64,000 nucleotides of DNA from Vibrio maritimus (lineage in GTDB: Bacteria > Pseudomonadota > Gammaproteobacteria > Enterobacterales > Vibrionaceae). The stretch spans positions 1-64,000 of the forward strand of contig JYJJ01000065.1 of assembly GCA_003263775.1 (NCBI GenBank). Reading direction: 5' to 3'. Below are positions 46,813 to 55,030 of this stretch, piece by piece. Position 1 is the stretch's first letter; every line of letters starts with the position of its first letter. Position numbers and translations under genes: made by a program. The notes beneath the pieces were generated by a model that saw only the letters and a program-made list of their open reading frames with translations, was not told the origin of the DNA and did no database searches.

Positions 46813-47592
46813 ATGAAATTACCTAAACTTTTTCCAACGACAACAGCGCTGCTTAGCGGTGTCGTACTTAGCAGTGCTTTAGTGGCGAGCAATGCTTACG
46901 CTTTTGGGCAGTGCGGAGTGGACATTAAGAATGAAGTTCACCTAGATGGTGAACAAGTCGAAATCGTTAAAGCCAGTTCTAACGTCCTGATTGATGAAGA
47001 CAATAACCTGTTCATTAACGGTAAAGCGATTGAACTGAGTCAGCTACAACAAGATGCCTTGGAAAGCTATCGAGAGAACATGAACAAGTACGTGCCTCAA
47101 GCGAAAGAGCTCGCGTCTAATGGCCTTGAGCTGACCAATGAACTTATCGATGACGTCGCTGAGAGTTTCGATAACTCTGAGGCGTTTCAAAACGTCAAAC
47201 AAGCGGTTGGTGAGTTTTTTGCTGATGTTCAATCTCGCTACGAAGAGAACGGTGATTTTGTCCTAAAGTCTGAAGCCTTTAGCAGTTTTATGGACAATTG
47301 GGAGCAAGATTTAGCAAAGGCAAAAGAGGTCTTCAACAAAGAATTTTTCAGTAGTGCATTTACTGCGTTACAAGAAAAGATGAGTGAAGAGGGTGGGTTA
47401 AATCTTACAGAGCTCTCTAAGCAGATGGATGAACTCAAAGCAAAAATGTCGGAAACCATGAAAGAGCAGTCAGAGTCATTAAAGCAGCAGGCAGAAGAGT
47501 ACTGTGATTCACTCAATGATGTCGCAGAGCAAGAGCAGCAGTTACAGAAAACCATTCCGGAGCTTAAGGACTATCAAGTCTTTACTATCTAA
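46813..47592 (+). CDS. YggN family (DUF2884) periplasmic protein
   Basis: A 259-residue exported protein of unknown function. A signal peptide of about 30 residues (LLSGVVLSSALVASNAYAFG) is followed by CGVDIKNEVHLDGEQVEIVK, NNLFINGKAIELSQLQQDAL and long Glu/Lys-rich helices with coiled-coil character (about 180-250). QCGVDIxxE and FINGK..L match the YggN family. It has its own RBS and terminator. Confidence 0.8.
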   Translation: MKLPKLFPTTTALLSGVVLSSALVASNAYAFGQCGVDIKNEVHLDGEQVEIVKASSNVLIDEDNNLFINGKAIELSQLQQDALESYRENMNKYVPQAKELASNGLELTNELIDDVAESFDNSEAFQNVKQAVGEFFADVQSRYEENGDFVLKSEAFSSFMDNWEQDLAKAKEVFNKEFFSSAFTALQEKMSEEGGLNLTELSKQMDELKAKMSETMKEQSESLKQQAEEYCDSLNDVAEQEQQLQKTIPELKDYQVFTI

Positions 47593-47615
47593 ATGCCACT
47601 CTAACTGATGCGTTC

Positions 47616-47653
47616 GCCCCAAAGGAAATAGGCATTTTTTTGGGGCTTTTTAT
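47616..47653 (+). terminator. Terminator of the YggN-like gene
   Basis: GCCCCAAA / TTTGGGGC followed by TTTTTA. Confidence 0.8.
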
Positions 47654-47823
47654 TTCATTTAAGTAGATTAGGCTAGTTCGGGTATCTACATGATGCTCAT
47701 ATTGTGGGTGATTTATTTGCTTGAGTGGTAAAAGTCAGAGTATTACGCCAAAAACATTTGCTCTTCATTCATTTTTCACATACTGTACCAGCAAACTAGT
47801 ACAACATGATAAGTGCAGTAGGT

Positions 47824-49185
47824 ATGTCAAACACATCTTCCGCTCCAAGAGAGCACTTTGGTTCCCGATTAGGCTTTATTCTAGCCGCTGCAGGCGCAGC
47901 CGTTGGATTGGGCAATATTTGGGGATTCCCAACACAAGCCGCCAGCAACGGTGGTGGTGCTTTCCTTTTGGTGTATTTAGTCATGATATTGGTCGTGGCG
48001 TTTCCTATGTTAGTGGTGGAAATGGCCATTGGTCGACATGGACAAGCCAACCCTGTCGATAGCATGAAATCTCTTACCTCCCATCCGATCGGCAAACAGC
48101 TTGGTGGCATGGTCGGTTGGATCGGTCTTGCGGTGCCTTGTGCGGTATTGGCGTTCTATTCCATCGTTGGCGGTTGGCTGATTTGTTTCTTGTTTGGCGC
48201 ACTGGCAGACATCGCCGGCCTGACGTCACTAGCGGATTGGTTCAAAGGATTTAGTGTCGAAAGAAACGTGTTTGGTACGGTGCTTTTCTATCTGTTGACG
48301 GTGTTGATTGTTCAAGGTGGGGTAAAGAAAGGCATTGAAAAATGGTCGACACGTTTGATGCCATCGCTGTTTATCCTTTTTGGATTGCTGTTTATCTATA
48401 TCATGATGCAGCAGGGTGCAATTGAAGGTCTTAAACATTACTTGATCCCAGATTTTGAAAAAGTATGGGACAGAAAACTCATTCTCGCAGCCATGGGACA
48501 AGGCTTCTTCTCGTTGACGATTGGTGGCTGCTCGATGCTTATCTACGGCTCTTATTTGTCGAAAAAAGAGAACCTACCGAAGATGGCGATGAATGTGACC
48601 TTAGTCGATACGTCGGTGGCGTTTATTGCTGGTCTTGTGGTGATGCCGGCGATGTTTGTCGCGATGCAAAAAGGCGTTCAGATTTACGCAGAAGACGGCT
48701 CACTGCTGAGCTCAGATACTTTGGTCTTTACAGTCTTACCATTGATGTTTGAGTCATTGGGCATGCTTGGCTTAGTGTTCTCTGTGGTGTTCTTCTTGCT
48801 GTTGACCATTGCAGCGCTCACTTCATCTATTTCGATGTTGGAGTGTCCGGTTGCGCTTGTCGATGAGCGCTTTAACACCGGTCGTAAGAAAACCAGTTGG
48901 GTACTCGGTGCGCTTATTGCGCTGTTTAGTATCTACATCGTATTTAACTTTGGTGAATTGTTCGGCTTTGTCGCTATGGTTGCAACGCAATACTTACAGC
49001 CTATTGCTGCACTCTTGTTCTGCTTGTTTGGTGGTTGGGTATGGAGCCGCGCGAGTAAAATCAAAGAGCTTGAGCAAGGTTGCCCAGACTTCCAACTTGG
49101 CTGGTTTGGTAAGGTATGGCCTTGGTACGTGAAGTTTGTCTGCCCAGTGCTTGTTGTTACCGTTATTTGGGCGTCATTTGGCTAA
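47824..49185 (+). CDS. Neurotransmitter:sodium symporter (NSS) family transporter
   Basis: A 453-residue Na+-coupled amino-acid-type transporter of the LeuT fold. Helix 1 shows LGFILAAAGAAVGLGNIWGF with the unwound Na+/substrate site, followed by PTQAASNGGGAFLLVYLVM and FPMLVVEMAIGRHGQANP. Eleven to twelve helices. The ATG at 47824 follows GCAGTAGGT; the frame to 47806 adds six residues only. The substrate is unknown; bacterial members carry Leu, Trp, Tyr and others. Confidence 0.9.
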   Translation: MSNTSSAPREHFGSRLGFILAAAGAAVGLGNIWGFPTQAASNGGGAFLLVYLVMILVVAFPMLVVEMAIGRHGQANPVDSMKSLTSHPIGKQLGGMVGWIGLAVPCAVLAFYSIVGGWLICFLFGALADIAGLTSLADWFKGFSVERNVFGTVLFYLLTVLIVQGGVKKGIEKWSTRLMPSLFILFGLLFIYIMMQQGAIEGLKHYLIPDFEKVWDRKLILAAMGQGFFSLTIGGCSMLIYGSYLSKKENLPKMAMNVTLVDTSVAFIAGLVVMPAMFVAMQKGVQIYAEDGSLLSSDTLVFTVLPLMFESLGMLGLVFSVVFFLLLTIAALTSSISMLECPVALVDERFNTGRKKTSWVLGALIALFSIYIVFNFGELFGFVAMVATQYLQPIAALLFCLFGGWVWSRASKIKELEQGCPDFQLGWFGKVWPWYVKFVCPVLVVTVIWASFG

Positions 49186-49208
49186 TCACTGACTATGATT
49201 CAAGAATG

Positions 49209-49244
49209 AAAAAACACCGCTGAGGGAAACTTAGCGGTGTTTTT
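49209..49244. terminator. Bidirectional terminator, NSS transporter / DUF4250 gene
   Basis: AAAACACCGCT / AGCGGTGTTTT with A and T runs on either side. Confidence 0.85.
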
Positions 49245-49246
49245 GT

Positions 49247-49438
49247 TTATCTGAACTGACCTGCATCTTCTAGGAAGTCAAAGCCAGCACTGGCAAGCTT
49301 CTCGATAAGAGCAGGTTTGCTGATGTCGAAGTAGTTGACGAGCTTATCTAAATCCCCGCCAAAGTCGTCACGCAGTTTCATGTTGACGATACTCATTAGC
49401 ATCACAGGATCCATAGTTTCAAAGTTGGCTAGATTCAT
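49247..49438 (-). CDS. DUF4250 domain protein
   Basis: A 63-residue protein of unknown function. NFETMDPVMLMSIVNMKLRD and FDISKPALIEKLASAGFDFL match the short DUF4250 family. All-helical by appearance. It lies 9 bases after the yaeP stop, in the same transcript. Confidence 0.85.
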   Translation of the reverse strand: MNLANFETMDPVMLMSIVNMKLRDDFGGDLDKLVNYFDISKPALIEKLASAGFDFLEDAGQFR

Positions 49439-49447
49439 CTTTAGTCT

Positions 49448-49654
49448 CTACTTGTCTTCAAAATCCGAAATCAATAAGTTTGCCGCCGCGAATGCCGCTT
49501 GCTCACGCACGTCTTTTGGCAGGCTTTCATTGGCAGCCACTTCGTTTAGTGCACGAACGGCACATGAAATTGCTTGTGGAATGTAGGCTTGGTCGCCACT
49601 ACCAATTTGTGCGTAGATTTCGCGAACCAATTCGCAACAACCGTAAACTTGCAT
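49448..49654 (-). CDS. yaeP: YaeP family (UPF0253) protein
   Basis: A 68-residue protein of unknown function, close to E. coli YaeP: YGCCELVREIYAQIGSGDQA, IPQAISCAVRALNEVAANE and REQAAFAAANLLISDFEDK. Length and motif order match UPF0253. Co-transcribed with the DUF4250 gene. Confidence 0.85.
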   Translation of the reverse strand: MQVYGCCELVREIYAQIGSGDQAYIPQAISCAVRALNEVAANESLPKDVREQAAFAAANLLISDFEDK

Positions 49655-49735
49655 AATGTCTTTCTCTATAAATGATAACTGGTCTCAATATACACAGGCT
49701 GCAGAGGAAACTCAAAAGCCACAATTGATGTGAAA

Positions 49736-49769
49736 CAAAAAAGCCGATGTTTTGGTCAAACATCGGCTT
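49736..49769 (-). terminator. Terminator of pepD
   Basis: AAGCCGATGTTT (49741-49752) / AAACATCGGCTT (49758-49769); on the minus strand the stem is followed by a T run. Confidence 0.8.
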
Positions 49770-49791
49770 ATCAATCACAATACTGGCTAAA

Positions 49792-51261
49792 TTAAGCTTT
49801 AGCAGGAATCGCTTCTAGTAGGGCTACCATTTGGTTCCAGAATAGCTCAACCGTGTCGATTTTCACTTTCTCGTCAGGCGAGTGAGGGAACTTAATGGTT
49901 GGGCCGAAAGAGACCATGTCCATGTTTGGATACGGTTCTTTGAATAGGCCACACTCTAGGCCTGCGTGGATCACCATGATGTTTGGTTTGTGACCGTAGA
50001 TACCTTCGTACATATCGCGGAAGATAGCCATGATTTCTGACTCTGGGTCTGGTTTCCAACCAGGGTAAGCACCAGAACACTCAATCGTTGCACCGGCAAG
50101 CTCTGCGACTGATGCTAGCATGCCTTCTACTTGAGAGCGGCCAGAATCGATAAGCGAGCGAATTAGGCATAGCACTTCAACTTTATCCGCTTGCGTCGTG
50201 ATTACACCAACGTTTAGTGAAGTCTCAACGACACCTTCAATGTCGTCACTCATACGAATAACACCATTCGGACAAGCATTCAGTGCTGCGATAAAGCGTG
50301 ATTGAGCGTTAGACTCAAACACATCGCCAAGATCTGCGGCTTCGTTAAAGCTAACAATGTCAGTTTCAATCGCGCCTAGCTCAGATTTCACTAGCTCAGT
50401 GTAGAAGCTGTAAAGTTCTTCTAGCTTAGCTAGGTTTTCTTCTGGTAGTGCTAGTGTAACAAAACCTTCGCGTGGAATAGCGTTACGTAGGCTGCCACCA
50501 CGGAATTCAATTAGGCGAGCATCAAGCTCTTTTGCGTGACCCGCTAAGAAACGGCCAAGAAGTTTGTTGGCGTTGCCACGACCAGTGTGAATATCACAGC
50601 CAGAGTGGCCGCCTTTTAGACCTTTCAGTGTTAGCTGACGTGCAACATAGCCTTGAGGTGCCGTTTCGCGAGTGATGTCGAACGTGATGGCTGCGTCAAT
50701 ACCGCCCGCACAACCCATGTATACTTCGCCTTCTTGCTCTGAGTCAGTGTTTAGAAGAATGTCACCTTCTAGCCAACCTGCCTCTAGACCGAATGCGCCA
50801 GTCATGCCAGCTTCTTCATCGATGGTCAGTAGAACCTCTAATGGACCGTGTTTGATATCGTTTGACGCAAGTACAGCCAGGCACGTTGCCATACCGATGC
50901 CATTATCAGCACCTAGCGTGGTGCCTTTCGCCGTTACCCATTCACCATCAATGTATGGTTGGATTGGGTCTTGAGTGAAATCGTGGTCAGTGTCTTCATT
51001 TTTCTGAGGCACCATATCGATGTGCGCTTGTAGAACCACACCTTTCTTGTCTTCCATGCCTGCCGTTGCTGGCTTTTTGATAAACACGTTGCCTGTCGCG
51101 TCGCGCTTAACATCAAGACCTTGCTCTTTCGCCCAGCCAATAATGTACTGTGCTAATGCTTCTTCATGCTTTGAAGGGTGTGGGATTGAGCAGATTTTGT
51201 CGAAAAATTGCCAAACCGGTGCCGGTGACAACTTGCTGATTTCAGAATGGAATTCAGACAC
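49792..51261 (-). CDS. pepD: Aminoacyl-histidine dipeptidase (PepD)
   Basis: Cytosolic M20-family zinc peptidase that cleaves Xaa-His dipeptides (carnosinase). Metal-site motifs VVLQAHIDMVPQKNEDTDHD and LLTIDEEAGMTGAFGLEAGW, plus TLGADNGIGMATCLAVLAS, are clear. GVSMVE-like lid sequences are absent, as expected. 489 residues against 485 in E. coli. RBS GGAGAG. Single gene. Confidence 0.96.
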   Translation of the reverse strand: MSEFHSEISKLSPAPVWQFFDKICSIPHPSKHEEALAQYIIGWAKEQGLDVKRDATGNVFIKKPATAGMEDKKGVVLQAHIDMVPQKNEDTDHDFTQDPIQPYIDGEWVTAKGTTLGADNGIGMATCLAVLASNDIKHGPLEVLLTIDEEAGMTGAFGLEAGWLEGDILLNTDSEQEGEVYMGCAGGIDAAITFDITRETAPQGYVARQLTLKGLKGGHSGCDIHTGRGNANKLLGRFLAGHAKELDARLIEFRGGSLRNAIPREGFVTLALPEENLAKLEELYSFYTELVKSELGAIETDIVSFNEAADLGDVFESNAQSRFIAALNACPNGVIRMSDDIEGVVETSLNVGVITTQADKVEVLCLIRSLIDSGRSQVEGMLASVAELAGATIECSGAYPGWKPDPESEIMAIFRDMYEGIYGHKPNIMVIHAGLECGLFKEPYPNMDMVSFGPTIKFPHSPDEKVKIDTVELFWNQMVALLEAIPAKA

Positions 51262-51526
51262 GGAACTCTCCTTTATGCAGACTAGGCTAGATTGTTATTC
51301 CTCAGATGTTTGGATTCGAGGTGAGAACATCTGGTTTTCTAGCTTATTAAAGATAAAGGCAAGGATACCATTAGTTGTAAACAACGAGTAGTAAAAGCAA
51401 AGCAATTATGTAATGTCGCGTGATACTGGAATGATTTATAAAATGCACGTAAGCGCATATTGATGATAATATTATCCGTAATAAAATTACAGAATAGGCA
51501 GTGAATTTCAGGAAAAATGAAATTTA
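51262..51526. other. Intergenic region upstream of pepD
   Basis: Holds the pepD leader (minus strand) and nothing I could recognise further out. Confidence 0.4.
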
Positions 51527-51542
51527 TGTGACTTAGATCGCC
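51527..51542 (+). promoter_or_regulatory. CRP-like site upstream of the vcdRP-like transcript
   Basis: TGTGACTTAGATCGCC matches 12 of 16 bases of TGTGATCTAGATCACA, with a perfect left arm. It ends 8 bases before the -35. Confidence 0.5.
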
Positions 51543-51549
51543 ATTGGTC

Positions 51550-51577
51550 TTGTAATTTAAATCCAATATGGTATTCT
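51550..51577 (+). promoter_or_regulatory. Sigma70 promoter of the vcdRP-like transcript
   Basis: TTGTAA (51550-51555), 16 bases, TATTCT (51572-51577). Transcription would start near 51584. Confidence 0.5.
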
Positions 51578-51696
51578 TTTGAACAGTTGAGTGATTCAAC
51601 ATAGCTTGTTCAAGGATTGAGCCCGATTTATCGCCTCCATGGAACCGAGATTCAAAGCAACTTTATCCATTATTTGTTTTGTTAGAAGGTGATGTT

Positions 51697-51783
51697 ATGC
51701 AAGGTTTAGCAAGCGCGATGTTTTGGACCAACCAAAACGTATACACGAAAGACTTCGCGTACAATGTCTACTACGGTAGATAG
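51697..51783 (+). CDS. 28-residue small protein (VcdP-like)
   Basis: ATG at 51697 with AGAAGGTGATGTT upstream (good RBS and spacing), ending in TAG. The peptide begins MQGLASAMFWTNQNVY and ends AYNVYYGR. It is rich in aromatic residues, with no signal peptide or membrane helix. If it is VcdP, it would act in the cytosol on citrate synthase, as reported in V. cholerae. Its own promoter, RBS and terminator argue strongly for a real product. Confidence 0.6.
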   Translation: MQGLASAMFWTNQNVYTKDFAYNVYYGR

Positions 51784-51856
51784 TAATTAAGATTTTCCCC
51801 TAAATTGAGAATTTATTGTTGGTTATATACCCCAATTGATGACCAAATTATTCTAC

Positions 51857-51884
51857 CGCCACTCTCTAGAGTGGCGTTTTTTTT
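51857..51884 (+). terminator. Terminator of the vcdRP-like transcript
   Basis: CGCCACTC / GAGTGGCG with loop TCTA and eight T. Confidence 0.9.
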
Positions 51885-52152
51885 GCCTTTTTCTAAGAAA
51901 TGCCATCTTAATCTCAAAAAGTATGGTGATTTTTTGTCCAGTTATCCCACCTTATCGCTATGATGAAATAGGGCGCAAATGCGGTAACTATTTCAATTTG
52001 TTAGCAGTCGTTACCGAATAGGTTTCATATCAACCGGAAAATATGTTGATTAGAGTCTAAATTCTAGCTGGAATTTGCGTTTTGATAACCTTATAATTCG
52101 CGCCAATCGTTTACGCAACCGTTTACTTTTTACACTTTTTAGGGATTCGATT
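51885..52152. other. Region upstream of the purine permease
   Basis: AT-rich; holds the permease promoter and the PurR box. I checked for a purine riboswitch and saw none. Confidence 0.4.
52092..52126 (+). promoter_or_regulatory. Promoter -10 and PurR operator of the purine permease
   Basis: TATAAT at 52092-52097, then ACGCAACCGTTTAC at 52113-52126, which matches the PurR consensus ACGCAAACGTTTTC at 12 of 14 positions. The operator would lie over the start of transcription, 27 bases before the ATG. Confidence 0.7.
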
Positions 52153-53445
52153 ATGCTCGAGAAGCTGTTCAAGCTCAGTGAAAATGGCACCACAGTGCGC
52201 ACTGAGATTATCGCAGGTATCACTACCTTCCTGACGATGGCTTACATTATCTTTGTTAACCCAGCAATTCTAGCTGATGCCGGCATGGATCGCGGCGCAG
52301 TATTCGTTGCAACCTGTCTAGCAGCTGCGATTGGCTGTTTTATCATGGGTTTTGTTGCTAACTACCCAATTGCTCAAGCGCCAGGTATGGGTCTAAACGC
52401 CTTCTTTACCTATGCGGTTGTTCTGGGCATGGGTTATACATGGCAAGTCGCACTGGCGGCGGTATTCTGCTCTGGTATTTTATTCATTCTATTGAGTGTG
52501 TTTAAGATCCGTGAGTGGATTATTAACTCCATTCCTATGTCGCTTCGTACCGGCATCTCAGCGGGTATCGGTCTGTTCCTTGCGCTGATTGCTCTAAAGA
52601 ACGCGGGTATCGTCGTTGATAACCCAGCGACGCTTGTATCTCTAGGTCACATTACTTCTCTACCAGCTACTCTGGCGGCTGTCGGTTTCTTCATTACTAT
52701 CGCTCTTGTTCACCGTGGCGTGAAAGGTGCGGTAATGATTGCCATCCTTGCAGTAACAGGTCTAGGCCTTATTTTTGGTGATGTTCAGTGGGGCGGCATT
52801 ATGTCTACACCTCCAAGCATTGCACCAACGTTCATGCAGCTTGATTTCTCTGCAGTGTTCGAAATCGGTATGATTTCTGTAGTGTTTGCTTTCCTATTTG
52901 TTGACTTGTTCGATACGGCAGGCACGCTAGTAGGCGTAGCTCAAAAAGCAGACCTTATCGGTAAAGATGGTAAAATTCCTCGTCTAAACAAAGCACTACT
53001 GGCTGACTCAACAGCGACTTCAGTAGGTGCACTACTAGGTACATCAAACACAACTTCTTATGTAGAAAGTACAGCTGGCGTTGCAGCAGGTGGTCGTACT
53101 GGTCTGACTGCAGTTGTTGTTGGCATTTTGTTTGTACTTGCATTATTCTTCTCGCCTTTGGCGGGTATGATCCCAGCTTACGCAACCGCGGGTGCGCTAT
53201 TCTATGTAGCAATCCTCATGATGTCTGGTCTAGTTGGTATCGACTGGAGAGACATCACTGAAGCGGCACCGGTTGTTGTAACTTGCTTGCTGATGCCATT
53301 TACATTCTCAATTGCAGAAGGCATCTCACTTGGCTTCATCGCTTACGCTGCTATTAAGGCATTGAGTGGTAAAGGTCGCGACGTATCTATGAGTGTATGG
53401 GTTATGTCTGCAATCTTTGTCATCAAGTACATTGTGGCTGCTTAA
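52153..53445 (+). CDS. NCS2-family purine permease (AzgA type)
   Basis: A 430-residue inner-membrane nucleobase/H+ symporter of the adenine/guanine/hypoxanthine branch. NGTTVRTEIIAGITTFLTMA at the start, QAPGMGLNAFFTYAVV, and SNTTSYVESTAGVAAGGRTG are diagnostic. About 13 membrane segments. Start chosen at 52153 where homology begins. Followed after 31 bases by gpt, so uptake and phosphoribosylation of purines are linked. A PurR operator fits this role. Confidence 0.9.
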   Translation: MLEKLFKLSENGTTVRTEIIAGITTFLTMAYIIFVNPAILADAGMDRGAVFVATCLAAAIGCFIMGFVANYPIAQAPGMGLNAFFTYAVVLGMGYTWQVALAAVFCSGILFILLSVFKIREWIINSIPMSLRTGISAGIGLFLALIALKNAGIVVDNPATLVSLGHITSLPATLAAVGFFITIALVHRGVKGAVMIAILAVTGLGLIFGDVQWGGIMSTPPSIAPTFMQLDFSAVFEIGMISVVFAFLFVDLFDTAGTLVGVAQKADLIGKDGKIPRLNKALLADSTATSVGALLGTSNTTSYVESTAGVAAGGRTGLTAVVVGILFVLALFFSPLAGMIPAYATAGALFYVAILMMSGLVGIDWRDITEAAPVVVTCLLMPFTFSIAEGISLGFIAYAAIKALSGKGRDVSMSVWVMSAIFVIKYIVAA

Positions 53446-53476
53446 GTCTCGAATACGGTTTAATTAGGTTATTATT

Positions 53477-53941
53477 ATGGCTAACAAATTCATCATCACT
53501 TGGGACAATATGCACGCATATTGCCGTCAACTCGCTGAGCGTCAAATGCCAGCTGAACAGTGGAAAGGCATTATCGGTGTAAGTCGTGGCGGTCTAGTAC
53601 CAGCAGCGATTCTAGCTCGTGAGCTAGGTATTCGTTATGTAGATACAGTATGTATCTCTAGCTACGACCACGATCACCAACGTGATATGACGGTACTGAA
53701 AGCACCAGAGCACGACGGTGAAGGTTACCTAATCGTTGATGATCTAGTGGATAGCGGCGACACGGCTCGTAAAATCCGTGAAATGTACCCTAAAGCTAAA
53801 CTAGTAACAGTGTGTGCTAAGCCAGCTGGCGTTGAACTAGTTGACGAATACATTGTTGATATCGACCAAGATTGTTGGATCGAACAGCCATGGGATATGG
53901 CGCTGTCTTACGTTGAGCCAATTAACCGTAAGCAAAAGTAA
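53477..53941 (+). CDS. gpt: Xanthine-guanine phosphoribosyltransferase
   Basis: Converts xanthine, guanine and hypoxanthine with PRPP to nucleotides. The 154 residues equal E. coli Gpt in type. GVSRGGLVPAAILARELG and the PRPP loop YLIVDDLVDSGDTARKIREM are clear, and EQPWDMALSYVEP near the end is specific for Gpt. Downstream of the purine permease and probably co-transcribed. Confidence 0.96.
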   Translation: MANKFIITWDNMHAYCRQLAERQMPAEQWKGIIGVSRGGLVPAAILARELGIRYVDTVCISSYDHDHQRDMTVLKAPEHDGEGYLIVDDLVDSGDTARKIREMYPKAKLVTVCAKPAGVELVDEYIVDIDQDCWIEQPWDMALSYVEPINRKQK

Positions 53942-53954
53942 ACAGTGATGTTTG

Positions 53955-53988
53955 AAAAACCGCGATAGTTGATATCGCGGTTTTTTTT
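53955..53988 (+). terminator. Terminator of gpt
   Basis: AAAAACCGCGATA / TATCGCGGTTTTT with loop GTTGA, then T run. Confidence 0.9.
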
Positions 53989-54017
53989 CGTCTGGCCATT
54001 AGTTTGTCTTTTGCATG

Positions 54018-54948
54018 TTACTCAGCCGGTTTGTTGGTTAGTGAACTTTTGGGAGCTTGACGACGCTTTGGTTCATAGTTGGAGATAGCCACACTGACAA
54101 AGATGATGGCAGACCCTATCCACTGACTAATAGATATCTCTTCCTTAAGGTAGAACACCGATAGGAACACGGTAATCACAGGTACCAAATTAATAAATGA
54201 CGATGCACTGGCGGCGCCGATAACGGAAATGGCTTGGTTGAAAAATAGATATGCCATCACAGAACCACCCAATGCCATAAACAGGACGGCAATAATCGCG
54301 TCTAGTCCAACCGGCTTTAATACCATGGCACTATCCGTCATCCACCATTCTAAAAGTGGCCAAGGTAGCAACAATACGCTTCCGTAAAAGAAGATATAGT
54401 ACATAAACAGATGGTTAGGCGTGTCTTGTTTATTGCGCTCCACAAAAATGTTGTAAACCGCAAAGCAGAAAGTGCTAACTAACAGCAGCAAATCGCCAAC
54501 CGAATACTCAATACTGAGCAATTTTTCCAATTGCCCATCAAATACGATGTAAATAACCCCAACATAGGCAGCTAAAAAGCCAATCACTTTAGTGAGACTC
54601 TCTCGCTTACCGCTGCAGGTTGCGATAAACAGTGTCAGGCATGGAATCGTAGCTTCAATGAGTCCCGCATTAAATGCACTCGACAGGTCAAGGCCTCGGA
54701 AGTAGAAGTAATAGCATGCCGTGATCCCAAAGAATGCAGTCAGCACCATTTTAAAATGACGCATTAAAGGCATGGAATAGTGTTGAATTTGTCGCCGATA
54801 GAGTAGCGCTAGCACCAAAGCGGCAATGCCAAATCGCAAAATGGTGACCATGGAGACTGAAAAGGTCTCCATCGCTATTTTCCCAGCAATCGCCGAGCTC
54901 CCCAAAAAAAGCAGAGAGAAATAATTTGAAGTAGGTCGTCAGGTTCAT
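54018..54948 (-). CDS. EamA/DMT-family transporter; frameshift at about 54900-54910
   Basis: An about 310-residue inner-membrane protein with ten helices in two EamA repeats (LEATIPCLTLFIATCSGK end of repeat 1; AASASSFINLVPVITVFLSV in repeat 2). The start MNLTTYFKLFLSAFF and the body GSSAIAGKIAMETFSVSMVT are in different frames. Adding one T and one G to the adjacent T and G runs gives FFWGSSAIAGK, the usual opening of the family; dropping one T also restores the frame. A TTG start at 54905 would give an N-terminally clipped protein. Divergent from the AraC-type regulator. Substrate unknown. Confidence 0.78.
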
Positions 54949-55030
54949 TGCTTGGCTAAAGTCCATGTGTGGTAATCTTGTAAAAGGCTATAAGCAAAAA
55001 GGCTCATACAACAGGATGGATAGAGACAAA

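Larger units (their letters stand above)
51584..51884 (+). ncRNA. Probable VcdRP-like dual-function RNA
   Basis: A free-standing transcript of about 300 bases with its own promoter, a CRP-like site, an internal 28-codon ORF with RBS (51697-51783), two CCCC stretches after the ORF (51797-51800 and 51830-51833) and a strong terminator. This matches what I recall of V. cholerae VcdRP: a CRP-controlled RNA encoding a 29-residue protein (VcdP) and pairing through C-rich sites with sugar-transporter mRNAs. The identity rests on architecture, not on a sequence alignment. Confidence 0.6.

Noticed and set aside
51836..52021. 61-codon ORF overlapping the terminator of the vcdRP-like unit
   Set aside because: It runs through the terminator hairpin and T run and has no RBS.
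51885..52152. Purine riboswitch before the purine permease
   Set aside because: No three-way junction or conserved loops seen; a PurR box explains control.
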